Assembly: GCA_964389305.1 (NCBI GenBank)
Contig: CAYMEK010000060.1
Coordinates: 1-28,105, forward strand
Reading direction: 5' to 3'
DNA length: 28,105 bases
Origin: CAYMEK01 sp964389305
GTDB taxonomy: Bacteria; Spirochaetota; Spirochaetia; SZUA-6; DRHE01
How positions within the stretch are numbered: position 1 is the first letter of the stretch; each line of letters begins with the position of its first letter. The notes beneath the pieces are model-generated. The model was given only the letters and a program-made list of their open reading frames with translations. It ran no database searches and was not told where the DNA came from. Of this stretch, positions 16,330 to 23,836 are shown in pieces. Made by a program: the position numbers and the translations under genes.

Positions 16330-16357
16330 ATTATACGGATAGAGGGGTTTGGATCAA
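16330..16357 (-). promoter_or_regulatory. Promoter giving a probable leaderless transcript
   Basis: On the minus strand TTGATC (16357-16352) and a perfect TATAAT (16335-16330) are 16 bases apart. The start codon is at 16321, so transcription would begin at or within a few bases of the ATG. Confidence 0.5.
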
Positions 16358-16365
16358 TCGGGTAG

Positions 16366-16612
16366 TGACACTGTCCACCCGGCGTTCTCAGGTGCGAAAA
16401 AAAATGGCTTTCTTTGTTTGCGGGGCGCCAAAAACCGGCGTTTTGTACCCGAGGACTGCTTGATCGGATCGCCGATTTGCTTCATACTGCCAGACTAAGG
16501 TTTTATTTGAGAGCGTGTATGCTTTTTTCTCAACCGGGTCCAGTCGGATACGCTGTGCGTGGGCGCCGGAATAATGATTCCCTTCCCGCATTAGGCCGGG
16601 CACTGTCTGTCA
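16366..16612 (-). mobile_element. Possible IS remnant or MITE-like segment bounded by imperfect inverted repeats
   Basis: The left end reads TGACA-N7-CCCGGC (16366-16383) and the right end is its inverse, GCCGGG-N7-TGTCA (16595-16612): 11 identical outer and inner positions around a non-matching seven-base core. The 247-base segment contains, on the minus strand, a short open frame (16388-16603). Its C-terminal part, RSDQAVLGYKTP, faintly recalls the RPHQALGYKTP end of IS3/IS481-type transposases. No target-site duplication is visible. This explains most of the gene-free stretch 16322-16704, which otherwise shows only promoters. Confidence 0.32.
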
Positions 16613-16704
16613 AATAATACCTGTACTATACGGCAGAGGGGCTGTCATCTGCCCTGGCAGAGAGGGTCAGGCAAGCCCCTCGACGGAAGCAGGCGGTGCC
16701 GCGA

Positions 16705-18117
16705 ATGAAAATCCTTCTGATTTCCCCATGTAAAGATCCCAATTTTAAGAAGCCCAAGTTCCTGATGATCCCCCAGCTCGCCCTACACCTGATAGCGGGG
16801 CTCACCCCTGCGGAGCACGAGGTACGCATCCTCGAAGAGGAGATAGAAGAGGTCGACCTGGAAGCCGACTGCGACCTGGTGGGAATCAGCTGCATGACCT
16901 CGAATGCGCTGCGGGCTTACAGCCTGTCCCGGGAGTTCAGGAAACGGGGCAGGACCGTGGTGCTGGGGGGCGTACACCCGACCCTGCTGCCCGACGAAGC
17001 GCTCCGGCACGCGGACGCCGTGGTGGTGGGCGAGGCCGAAGGGGTATGGGAGGGGCTGCTCTCGGACTTCCAGGCTGGCAGGCTGCAGAGACGCTACCAT
17101 CAGTCCTACCCCTCCCTGGAGCGCTACGTCAGCATGGGCAACCGCAGGCAGACCAAGAAAAGGCTGTTCGACGTGGTGCCGGTGATGACGACGCGGGGTT
17201 GCCCGTATAACTGCGATTTCTGCTGTGTCCACGACATCTTCGGCCGCCGGATCCGTCATCTTCCCGTAGACAATGTTGTGCGTGACATTGTCGAATCGGG
17301 CGGGAAGATCTTCATCTTCCTCGACGACAATATCATCGGTGATCCCGTCTACGCCAAGAAGCTGTTTCGCGCCATCGCACCGCTGCATATCAGGTGGGTG
17401 GGGCAGGCATCGCTTTCCTTCGTCAAGCACACGGAAATGATCCGGCTGGCCAGTGAAAGCGGCTGCAAAGGGCTGTTTTTCGGTCTGGAGAGCGTATCCG
17501 AGAGTCAGCTCAAGCAGATGCGCAAGTCCATCAAGGAGGTGGACAAGATCAAGGCGGCCGTACAGAAAGTCAAGGATTTCGGCATTTACTTCCACGCCTC
17601 GCTCATCTTCGGCTTCGACGGCGACACCAGGGATACCTTCGCGGAAACTCTGGATTTCCTGGACAGGAACCGGATCAGCTCGGCTTCGATCAACATCCTT
17701 ACCCCTTATCCGGGGACGGAGGTGTTCCGGAGATTCAAGGAGCAGGGCCGGCTGCTCACCGAAGACTGGAGGTACTACGATCATTCCACCACCGTGTTCC
17801 AGCCCCGCAACATGAGCCCCTTCGAGTTGCAGGCCGGGAGGCTGTGGGTGCTGAAGGAGTTTACCAAGATGTCCTCCATCCTTCGGCGACTTCCCGCCCA
17901 TCTGGATCATCCCCTTTTGCACCTGGCCATGAACCTGGGATTCCAGGCCGGCTGCAAGAAAGAGCTGCAGGAGCTGCCGGGACTGGCCGCGGAGCTGTTT
18001 CCGGTTCAGGAAGAATTGTTGACCAGCCAGCGAGGCTTTCCCCTGCGCAGCCTGCGCTTGACGGACCTGATTCCCCGGGGCTTGCAGAAGGTCGATGGAC
18101 TGGCAGCAGGGGGTTAG
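16705..18117 (+). CDS. B12-binding-type radical SAM enzyme
   Basis: The 470-residue product has an N-terminal cobalamin-binding-like Rossmann domain (MKILLISP, DLVGISCMTSNALRAY, VVLGGVHPTLLPDEAL, ADAVVVGEAEG). The radical SAM core follows, with TTRGCPYNCDFCC holding the cluster cysteines C166, C170 and C173, then IFLDDNIIGD, GLFFGLESVS and LIFGFDGDT. A C-terminal extension of about 120 residues includes LTPYPGTEVF. The classical DxHxxG cobalamin motif is absent, as in many members. Such enzymes do radical methylations, cyclisations or related C-C chemistry on lipids, cofactors or peptides; the substrate cannot be told here. I start at ATG 16705 (GGCGG seven bases upstream) and not the in-frame GTG three codons earlier. 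It leads a rightward group with a small membrane-type protein. Confidence 0.9.
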   Translation: MKILLISPCKDPNFKKPKFLMIPQLALHLIAGLTPAEHEVRILEEEIEEVDLEADCDLVGISCMTSNALRAYSLSREFRKRGRTVVLGGVHPTLLPDEALRHADAVVVGEAEGVWEGLLSDFQAGRLQRRYHQSYPSLERYVSMGNRRQTKKRLFDVVPVMTTRGCPYNCDFCCVHDIFGRRIRHLPVDNVVRDIVESGGKIFIFLDDNIIGDPVYAKKLFRAIAPLHIRWVGQASLSFVKHTEMIRLASESGCKGLFFGLESVSESQLKQMRKSIKEVDKIKAAVQKVKDFGIYFHASLIFGFDGDTRDTFAETLDFLDRNRISSASINILTPYPGTEVFRRFKEQGRLLTEDWRYYDHSTTVFQPRNMSPFELQAGRLWVLKEFTKMSSILRRLPAHLDHPLLHLAMNLGFQAGCKKELQELPGLAAELFPVQEELLTSQRGFPLRSLRLTDLIPRGLQKVDGLAAGG

Positions 18118-18121
18118 GCAG

Positions 18122-18400
18122 ATGCTGGTAAAAGCGGTGCTCTATCTGGTCAATTTGATGATGAGGGGCCTGGACCGAGCGGCCCTCTGGGTGGTAGACG
18201 TCATGGATTCTCTGTACCGGTTGTATAGAAATACGGTCGTCCGGAGGTTCTTCTACGCCCTTCTCGATACGGTGGAAAGGTTGATCGCGGCTGGTCGAGG
18301 ATACCTGGAGCAGGTGCGTCAAACCCTCAGGTACCGGCTGTATTTCGACTCGGTGACCGGACCAATGAAAGCCTACTACCGCCGGTTGAGGCGGAGATAG
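18122..18400 (+). CDS. Small hydrophobic/basic protein following the radical SAM gene
   Basis: A 92-residue product with alternating hydrophobic and basic faces (MLVKAVLYLVNLMMRGLDRA, VVRRFFYALLDTVERLIAAG) and a very basic end (YYRRLRRR). It is probably an amphipathic or membrane-associated protein. I chose the ATG at 18122 because AGGGGG lies eight bases before it. An in-frame ATG at 18095 would add nine residues and overlap the radical SAM gene by 23 bases. No family recognised. The tight spacing implies co-expression with the radical SAM enzyme, and it might tether that enzyme or its lipid substrate at the membrane (speculative). Confidence 0.55.
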   Translation: MLVKAVLYLVNLMMRGLDRAALWVVDVMDSLYRLYRNTVVRRFFYALLDTVERLIAAGRGYLEQVRQTLRYRLYFDSVTGPMKAYYRRLRRR

Positions 18401-18433
18401 CGTTCAGGGGGAAACGAAACGGACGAGGATATT

Positions 18434-19450
18434 GTGTTGATGAGAACGAGAAGCCCAAAGGTTACTGTCTCTATCATTGTATTTGTACTGGCGGCAGCCG
18501 GTACGGCACAGGGCGGCGGCGCGGCGGAAGAGCAGCATTCAGCCGTGGCGTCGGTAAACGGGGTGTTTATTCCCGAATCTTATCTTGTCCGAGAGATCGC
18601 TCGCTTCGAGAAGGAGGCGCTCGGCCAGCAAGGCTCACTGGACGATGCGCAAAAGGCCCAGCTCGATCAAGAGGCCTTGAAGACCCTCATCAATATGGAG
18701 CTGCTTTTTCAGGAAAGCCAGAGGCGGGGCTTCCTGATCGAGCCGGCCCGGATAGAGGAGCAGGTGGAAGGCCTGCGCAGCCGCTTTTCCGGCGGATCGG
18801 AGTTCGCCGATGCCCTCCTGCGGATCGGCATCACGGAAGAGGAGCTCAGAATCGAGATCGAGAGACAGACAGCGATCCAGGACATGATCGACGGGGACAT
18901 CTCGCCCACGGTCGCGGTCAGCCTCGAGGAGTCCAGGGACTACTACGACAGCAATCTTTCCTATTTCACCACGCCGGAGCAGGTGCGGGCCCGCCATATC
19001 CTGATTCGAATCGGACCGGATGCGGAGGAAGCTGAAGAAGCCTTGGCCAGGAATAAAATCGAGCAGATCAGGCAGCGGATTGCCGGGGGAGAGGATTTTG
19101 CGGAGCTGGCGGTTGAGCTTTCCGAAGACAGCAGCGGCGCTTCCGGAGGGGACCTGGGATTCTTCCAGAAGGAGCAGGTGGCTCAACCCTTCGCCGATGC
19201 CGCCTTCGCCCTCGAGGTAGGCGAGATCAGCCAGGCGGTGCGTACCGAATACGGCTACCATCTGATCCAGGTCACCGACAGAAAGGCTGAAGCGCTGATT
19301 CCTTTCGAGCAGATACAGGAGCGAGTGACCCAGTTCCTGGAGCATGAAAAGGTGATGCAGGCACTCGAAGAGCTGGTATCCGAGTTGCGCCGGCACGCGG
19401 ATATCGTGGAATATCCCAGTGCGGCCAGGAAGAGTTGGGACGGCTCGTAA
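18434..19450 (+). CDS. SurA/PrsA-like periplasmic peptidyl-prolyl isomerase (parvulin type)
   Basis: The 338-residue product has a signal peptide (SIIVFVLAAAGTAQG). A SurA-type N-terminal chaperone region spans about 36-165 (VASVNGVFIPESYLVREI, ALKTLINMELLFQESQRRG, ITEEELRIEI). One parvulin domain follows at about 182-285, starting RARHILIRI and continuing FAELAVELSEDSSGASGGDLGFF, PFADAAFAL and TEYGYHLIQV. The last 50 residues are a helical tail. Such proteins assist folding of exported or outer-membrane proteins. The GTG at 18434 has GAGG five bases upstream; an ATG two codons later would be less well spaced. No lipobox is evident, so it is probably soluble in the periplasm. Confidence 0.88.
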   Translation: MLMRTRSPKVTVSIIVFVLAAAGTAQGGGAAEEQHSAVASVNGVFIPESYLVREIARFEKEALGQQGSLDDAQKAQLDQEALKTLINMELLFQESQRRGFLIEPARIEEQVEGLRSRFSGGSEFADALLRIGITEEELRIEIERQTAIQDMIDGDISPTVAVSLEESRDYYDSNLSYFTTPEQVRARHILIRIGPDAEEAEEALARNKIEQIRQRIAGGEDFAELAVELSEDSSGASGGDLGFFQKEQVAQPFADAAFALEVGEISQAVRTEYGYHLIQVTDRKAEALIPFEQIQERVTQFLEHEKVMQALEELVSELRRHADIVEYPSAARKSWDGS

Positions 19451-19498
19451 CCGGGCGGGCGGCTATTCACGCCGGCCTCTGCTGAAAGGTTGAATTTC

Positions 19499-19786
19499 AT
19501 GAATCCGGCGAAATTTCTGGCGGCTATCTATACGCTGGCCGGATACTTGATCGGAGAGTCTGTTTCGGACCGGGCCAAGATGCTGATGCGCAACTACATG
19601 AAAGACGCCGAAGAAGCCGGCTTGGCGGAGCGGGCGCTGTACGCCGTAAGGCGGTACACACAGAAGGATCTGCCCGATCTGGATACCGTGCTTCAAAAGG
19701 CGAGAAGGGCGGATTTGACCCGTCTGGAGCAGCTTATCTGGCGTGTGCATGCCGAAGCCCGCGAGTTGCTGAGCGGACCGAGGTGA
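19499..19786 (+). CDS. Small uncharacterised protein
   Basis: A 95-residue, mostly helical protein (MNPAKFLAAIYTLAGYLIGE, RAKMLMRNYMKDAEEAGLAE, LEQLIWRVHAEARELL) with no convincing signal peptide. The ATG at 19499 is preceded by AAAGG with a nine-base spacer. It follows the isomerase gene by 48 bases and probably shares its message. I do not recognise a family. Confidence 0.5.
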   Translation: MNPAKFLAAIYTLAGYLIGESVSDRAKMLMRNYMKDAEEAGLAERALYAVRRYTQKDLPDLDTVLQKARRADLTRLEQLIWRVHAEARELLSGPR

Positions 19787-19840
19787 TCGGGCGACTGTGG
19801 ACTACGATGTGTGTCTGAGTTACCCGGTAGACGTTGTCTT

Positions 19841-19871
19841 TTGACTTTCCTGCTCTCTGCAAGCATATTAT
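19841..19871 (+). promoter_or_regulatory. Promoter of the DEAD-box helicase, probably leaderless
   Basis: TTGACT (19841-19846) is followed by overlapping -10 options CATATT (19864-19869, 17-base spacer) and TATTAT (19866-19871, 19-base spacer). The helicase ATG at 19879 is then at or within three bases of the expected transcript start. Confidence 0.5.
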
Positions 19872-19878
19872 AGGCGTG

Positions 19879-21069
19879 ATGAAATTTACGGAGCTAAAAC
19901 TCAAATCCCAGATACTGGGCGCTTTAACGGCGATGGGCTATACGGAGCTGACTCCTATTCAGGAGATGACCTTTCCCCATATTCTGGGCGGCAGGGATCT
20001 TCTGGCTACGGCGGAAACCGGGTCGGGAAAAACCGGCGCCTGCGGTATCCCCCTGATACAGAGGATCGATCCTGGTCTGAAGGCGATCCAGGCGTTGATT
20101 CTCGTCCCCACCCGGGAGCTGGCGCTGCAGTATGTGGAAGAGATCGGCCTTATCGCCCAAAACCTGAACGTTGTTCCCTTTGCCGTCTACGGCGGATTCG
20201 ACATGGGCGTGCAGAAGGCCAAGCTCCAGGACCTGGTGCATATCCTGGTAGCCACGCCGGGACGCCTGATCGATTTCCTGTACAGCGGCAGGATTTCCCT
20301 GTCGGAGGTGAGCACCTTCGTGCTCGACGAGGCCGACGAGATGCTGAAAGAAGGATTTCTCGAAGACATCGAGTTCGTTTTCTCCTGCCTGGTGCACAAG
20401 CACCAGACGCTGCTCTTCTCGGCCACCATGCCCAGGGACGTGAAGAAGCTGGCGGAAAACTACCTGCACCGGCCGGTCACCGTGGAGCTGAACATCGAGC
20501 AGGTGTCGCCGCAATCTCTGGCACACCAGTTCCACTTCGTGGAACATAGAAGCCGCCTTGCGGATTTGCAGGCGAAACTGAGAGAGCTGTCGATCAAGCA
20601 GGCGATTATCTTCTGCAATTCCCGCCTCAACGCCGAGAAGCTCTTCCGGGAGCTGAAAGGCAGGCTTCCCGGAGTGGATCTGGTTCACGGCGGCATGGAG
20701 CAGCAGAAACGAAGCTCCGTGATCCGGCGCCTGCGCAACCGCCAGGTGCGCTTCATGGTCGCCACGGACCTGGCCGGCAGGGGTCTGGACTTCAGCCACG
20801 TTAGCCACGTGATCAACTACGATTTTCCCCGCAGTCCGGTTATCTATACCCACCGGACCGGACGGACCGGGCGGATGGGCAGAAAGGGAACCGCCATCAC
20901 CCTGGTTACCGCCAGAGACCTGCCGGCGGCGAAACGGTTGATCGCCGCCAACCGGCTCAGTTCCGATTGGATCGGCCCGCAGCCCGATGCAAGGCGGCAG
21001 CAGAGTCCCCGCCCGAGAGGCTCCGGAAGGTCTGGAAAACCTCTGAGAAAGCGGATGCGAAGGATATAG
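19879..21069 (+). CDS. DEAD-box ATP-dependent RNA helicase
   Basis: The 396-residue product has the full set of DEAD-box motifs: Q-motif region YTELTPIQ, motif I AETGSGKT (45-52), PTRELA, TPGR, motif II DEAD (150-153), motif III SAT (181-183), and in the second RecA domain FCNSR, ATDLAGRGLDF and HRTGRTGRMG. The C-terminal tail is short and basic with Arg, Lys and Ser, fitting a core enzyme that unwinds RNA in ribosome assembly or mRNA turnover. I start at the ATG at 19879. The frame continues upstream to 19834, but that stretch overlaps the promoter. There is little Shine-Dalgarno sequence. It is convergent with the histidine kinase gene 57 bases away. Confidence 0.93.
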   Translation: MKFTELKLKSQILGALTAMGYTELTPIQEMTFPHILGGRDLLATAETGSGKTGACGIPLIQRIDPGLKAIQALILVPTRELALQYVEEIGLIAQNLNVVPFAVYGGFDMGVQKAKLQDLVHILVATPGRLIDFLYSGRISLSEVSTFVLDEADEMLKEGFLEDIEFVFSCLVHKHQTLLFSATMPRDVKKLAENYLHRPVTVELNIEQVSPQSLAHQFHFVEHRSRLADLQAKLRELSIKQAIIFCNSRLNAEKLFRELKGRLPGVDLVHGGMEQQKRSSVIRRLRNRQVRFMVATDLAGRGLDFSHVSHVINYDFPRSPVIYTHRTGRTGRMGRKGTAITLVTARDLPAAKRLIAANRLSSDWIGPQPDARRQQSPRPRGSGRSGKPLRKRMRRI

Positions 21070-21126
21070 GGCCAGGGACGGGACGGCGCCGCCGGGAGCG
21101 CCGAGCCGGCGTTGGCGTCGGTACCC

Positions 21127-22635
21127 CTATCCCGGTGGATGCAGGGGCAGGGTGAAGGTGAAGCAGCTTCCCTCGCCCGGGCTGCTGCGCGCCCAGATGC
21201 GGCCATGGTTCTTTTCCACGAACTCCTTGCAGAGGATGAGACCGAACCCGTTGCCGGGTTCTTCCTCGGTTCCCTTGCGGGAGTGGTGGACATCGATGCG
21301 AAACAGCTTCTCCATGTCCTCTGGCTGGATCCCCAACCCCGTGTCGCTCACACTCACCTGGACCGTTTCGGCCTCCGTGGAGACGCTTACCCGCACCTCG
21401 CCGTTTCGGGGCGTGAACTTCACGGCGTTGGACAGCAGGTTGCGCAGCACGGTGGCGATCATGGTGGGATCGGCGAATACGGTAAGCTCGGGCTCGACCG
21501 AACAATGAACCGAAATCCGCTTGTTCTCCGCGGAGGTTCGAGCCAGCTTCAGGTTGTCTTCCACGAGCTGCTGAAGGCTGAGGGCCCGGGGCTCCCAGGG
21601 GACCTTGCCGGTCTGGCAGCGGACCCACCACAGCAGGCTGTCCATGAGCTGCAGACTCTGACCCGCGCCCTCCCGGATCCTGGCGGTGTATTTCCGCCGT
21701 TCCTGCTCGTCGAGCTGCTCGTAATGCTTGTCCATCAGATCGGCGAGGATCTGCACTCCGCTGATCGGATTGCGCAGGTCGTGAGCCAGGATGGAAAAGA
21801 ATCTGTCCTTCGAGGCGTTTGCCTTCCGCAGGGCTCGTTCGCTGTGCAGCAGCTTCCGCCTGGCTGTTTCCAGCTCCGCAATGGTTTCCAGCCGTTTGCG
21901 CACCTGGTGAGCGATCAGGGCCTGATAGGTTAGAAAGAAGGCGGCGATCTTCAGATAGTGGCCTAGCAGGTTGGAAAACCCGTAGCTGGAAGTATAGAGA
22001 GTAAAGAGCAGCTCGCTGGCGATGGTTACGGCGACCGAGGCGGCCAGCAGCCGCTGTACCGGGGGGTCGAGACCTCTTCTGGTGCGGAGGATCAGAGCCA
22101 GGGTCACGGCCAGTGCGGCGGAGATTGCATACTCGCTGATGCGCTTGAAGGGCGTGACGCCGACGCCTTCGACGAAACAGGTCGGAAACCAATTCAGAAC
22201 CAGGATCATGGCCAGCAGCAGCCCGGCGGCGCCCCCGTAAACTGCGAAGAGGAGACGAAAAGAAATCCTCCGCCGGAGGCGGAAGGAGACTGCGAAAACC
22301 AGCAGGGTGACCGTCTGCAGATACCTGGCCGCCACCCAGAGCTTGGTGGGGTAGTCGTGGTCCCCCGGCAGCACTCCCATGCCGTGATAGGTCAGGGTGT
22401 GGAACAGGTCCAACGCGGCTACGAAAAGATAACCGATCCCAAGATATACCAGGTTCCTGGTCTCCTTGGCGTCTTTGGCGTTCCAGGAGATCATAAACAC
22501 GCCGCAAGCGACCACGATGCTGAAGACTTCGGCCAGGCTGTGGAACAGAAGGTAGCTGTGCAGGCTGGTCAGATAGAGAATAGCCGCCGTACCTGCAAGC
22601 ACGAGCCCGGGGAGTATCCACTTATTCGGTTTCAT
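21127..22635 (-). CDS. MASE3-type membrane sensor histidine kinase
   Basis: A 502-residue protein with an N-terminal MASE3-like membrane sensor of about seven segments. It shows the typical blocks HSLAEVFSIVVACGVF, YLGIGYLFVAALDLFHTLTYHGMGV and LWVAARYLQ. A linker helix follows, then the kinase: H-box FFSILAHDLRNPISG (His285), N-box NLLSNAVKFTP (399-409), G1 DTGLGI (431-436) and G2 GNGFGL (461-466). There is no PAS or receiver domain and no response regulator next to it. AAGG three bases before the ATG is the only binding site. It lies downstream of trkA/trkH on the same strand, but its own promoter suggests separate control. Confidence 0.92.
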   Translation of the reverse strand: MKPNKWILPGLVLAGTAAILYLTSLHSYLLFHSLAEVFSIVVACGVFMISWNAKDAKETRNLVYLGIGYLFVAALDLFHTLTYHGMGVLPGDHDYPTKLWVAARYLQTVTLLVFAVSFRLRRRISFRLLFAVYGGAAGLLLAMILVLNWFPTCFVEGVGVTPFKRISEYAISAALAVTLALILRTRRGLDPPVQRLLAASVAVTIASELLFTLYTSSYGFSNLLGHYLKIAAFFLTYQALIAHQVRKRLETIAELETARRKLLHSERALRKANASKDRFFSILAHDLRNPISGVQILADLMDKHYEQLDEQERRKYTARIREGAGQSLQLMDSLLWWVRCQTGKVPWEPRALSLQQLVEDNLKLARTSAENKRISVHCSVEPELTVFADPTMIATVLRNLLSNAVKFTPRNGEVRVSVSTEAETVQVSVSDTGLGIQPEDMEKLFRIDVHHSRKGTEEEPGNGFGLILCKEFVEKNHGRIWARSSPGEGSCFTFTLPLHPPG

Positions 22636-22673
22636 GGGCCTTCGTTTTTTTCTAAGGTTTCTGCGCCGGGGAC

Positions 22674-22703
22674 ATTATAAGGGTGGTATGAAGTGGAGGG
22701 CAA
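22674..22703 (-). promoter_or_regulatory. Promoter of the MASE3 histidine kinase
   Basis: On the minus strand TTGCCC (22703-22698) and a perfect TATAAT (22679-22674) are 18 bases apart, 38 bases before the ATG at 22635, in the 177-base space after trkH. Confidence 0.55.
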
Positions 22704-22812
22704 GCGCACGGACCGAGGGTCGGAGGCGTCTTTCAAAACCCCCGGTGCGGACGCGATGCCGTCGCAGCGCCGGCCGGAGAAGGCGATTTCACGCGGGCTG
22801 TCATTCCCGGCT

Positions 22813-23736
22813 TCACGGTCTCCAGAATCGAGGTGTCAACAGCACCAGCACCGTATATACCTCCAACCGACCAACCATCATGGCAAAGCTGAGAAACCAC
22901 TTGATGCCGTCCGGCAGATAAGCGTAGTTGTGGGTAGGCCCGATCCTGCCGAACCCGGGACCGATATTCCCCACCGTAACCAGGGCGCTGGACAGCGAAG
23001 TAAGGATGTCATTGCCGGCTCCGGCCACCACCAAGGTGGTCAGCAGGAGCACGAGCAGGTACAGGAAGAAGAAGCCGGCGATCGAGTAGGCAGTGTCTTT
23101 TTTCAGCGCTACTCCGCCCAGCTTCAGGCTGAAAACCCCCCGCGGGTAGGCCACGTATTTCATTTCGTGAATACCTTGCTTGAACAGGGCGACGATCCTG
23201 ATCACCTTGATACCCCCGCCGGTGGAGCCGGAGCAGGCGCCGACGAACATGAGGCCGAACAGCACCGCCTGGGCGGCGAACGGCCAGGCGGTGTAGTCGG
23301 TGGTGGTGAAGCCGGTAGTGGTCAGGATGGAGGCGGCCTGGAAGCTGGCGAACCGCAGGCTTTGCCCGAAGCCGCTGTAGGTGTTTCCGTGAAGCACCAG
23401 CGCAATAATCAGGGAGGCGCCGAGGAAAATAGCCAGATAAACTTTGAGCTCCAGGTTACCCAGGAGTCTCTTGATTTTCCCCGTAATCAGGCGGTAGTGG
23501 AGAGCGAAGTTGATGCCCGCCAGGACCATGAACACGGTGACCACCGCGTCGATGTACCTTGAATTGAACTGCCCCACGCTTCCGTTCTTGGGAGAGAATC
23601 CGCCCGTGGCCAGGGTTCCGAAGGTGTGGGTCAGGGCATCGAAGAGGCTCATACCGCCGGCGGCCAGCAATGCGGTTTGCGCCGCGGTCAGACCCAGGTA
23701 GATGAACCAGAGTATCTTGGCTGTTTCGGCGATCTT
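22813..23736 (-). CDS. trkH: TrkH-type potassium uptake channel subunit, 5' part lost in the gap
   Basis: The 307 visible residues cover the C-terminal two thirds of a TrkH/KtrB protein. Filter-region motifs are present for the last three repeats: FGTLATGGFSPKN then FMVLAGINFALHY; LTTTGFTTTDYTAWPF then GACSGSTGGGIKVIR; and TVGNIGPGFG then FAMMVGRLEVYTVLVLL, with the family's usual C-terminus FWRP. TrkH is normally about 480 residues, so about 170 residues including the first filter loop are missing. It forms the K+ pore regulated by TrkA. Joined in frame across the N-run to TrkA it would look like one 800-residue protein, but these are two genes. Confidence 0.92.
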   Translation of the reverse strand, partial: KIAETAKILWFIYLGLTAAQTALLAAGGMSLFDALTHTFGTLATGGFSPKNGSVGQFNSRYIDAVVTVFMVLAGINFALHYRLITGKIKRLLGNLELKVYLAIFLGASLIIALVLHGNTYSGFGQSLRFASFQAASILTTTGFTTTDYTAWPFAAQAVLFGLMFVGACSGSTGGGIKVIRIVALFKQGIHEMKYVAYPRGVFSLKLGGVALKKDTAYSIAGFFFLYLLVLLLTTLVVAGAGNDILTSLSSALVTVGNIGPGFGRIGPTHNYAYLPDGIKWFLSFAMMVGRLEVYTVLVLLTPRFWRP

Positions 23737-23836
23737 NNNNNNNNNNNNNNNNNNNNNNNNNNNNNNNNNNNNNNNNNNNNNNNNNNNNNNNNNNNNNNNN
23801 NNNNNNNNNNNNNNNNNNNNNNNNNNNNNNNNNNNN
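23737..23836. other. Assembly gap (100 N) between trkA and trkH
   Basis: Exactly 100 N. The missing C-terminal end of TrkA and about 170 N-terminal residues of TrkH need roughly 500 bases or more, so the true gap is longer than 100 bases. Confidence 0.97.

Noticed and set aside
16388..16603. A 71-residue minus-strand gene
   Set aside because: No usable ribosome binding site or clear family; treated only as a possible transposase remnant inside the inverted-repeat segment.
20957..22621. A 554-residue open frame on the minus strand
   Set aside because: It overlaps the histidine kinase in another frame, is rich in Arg, Pro, Gly and Ser, and shows no domain; it is a shadow of GC-rich coding.
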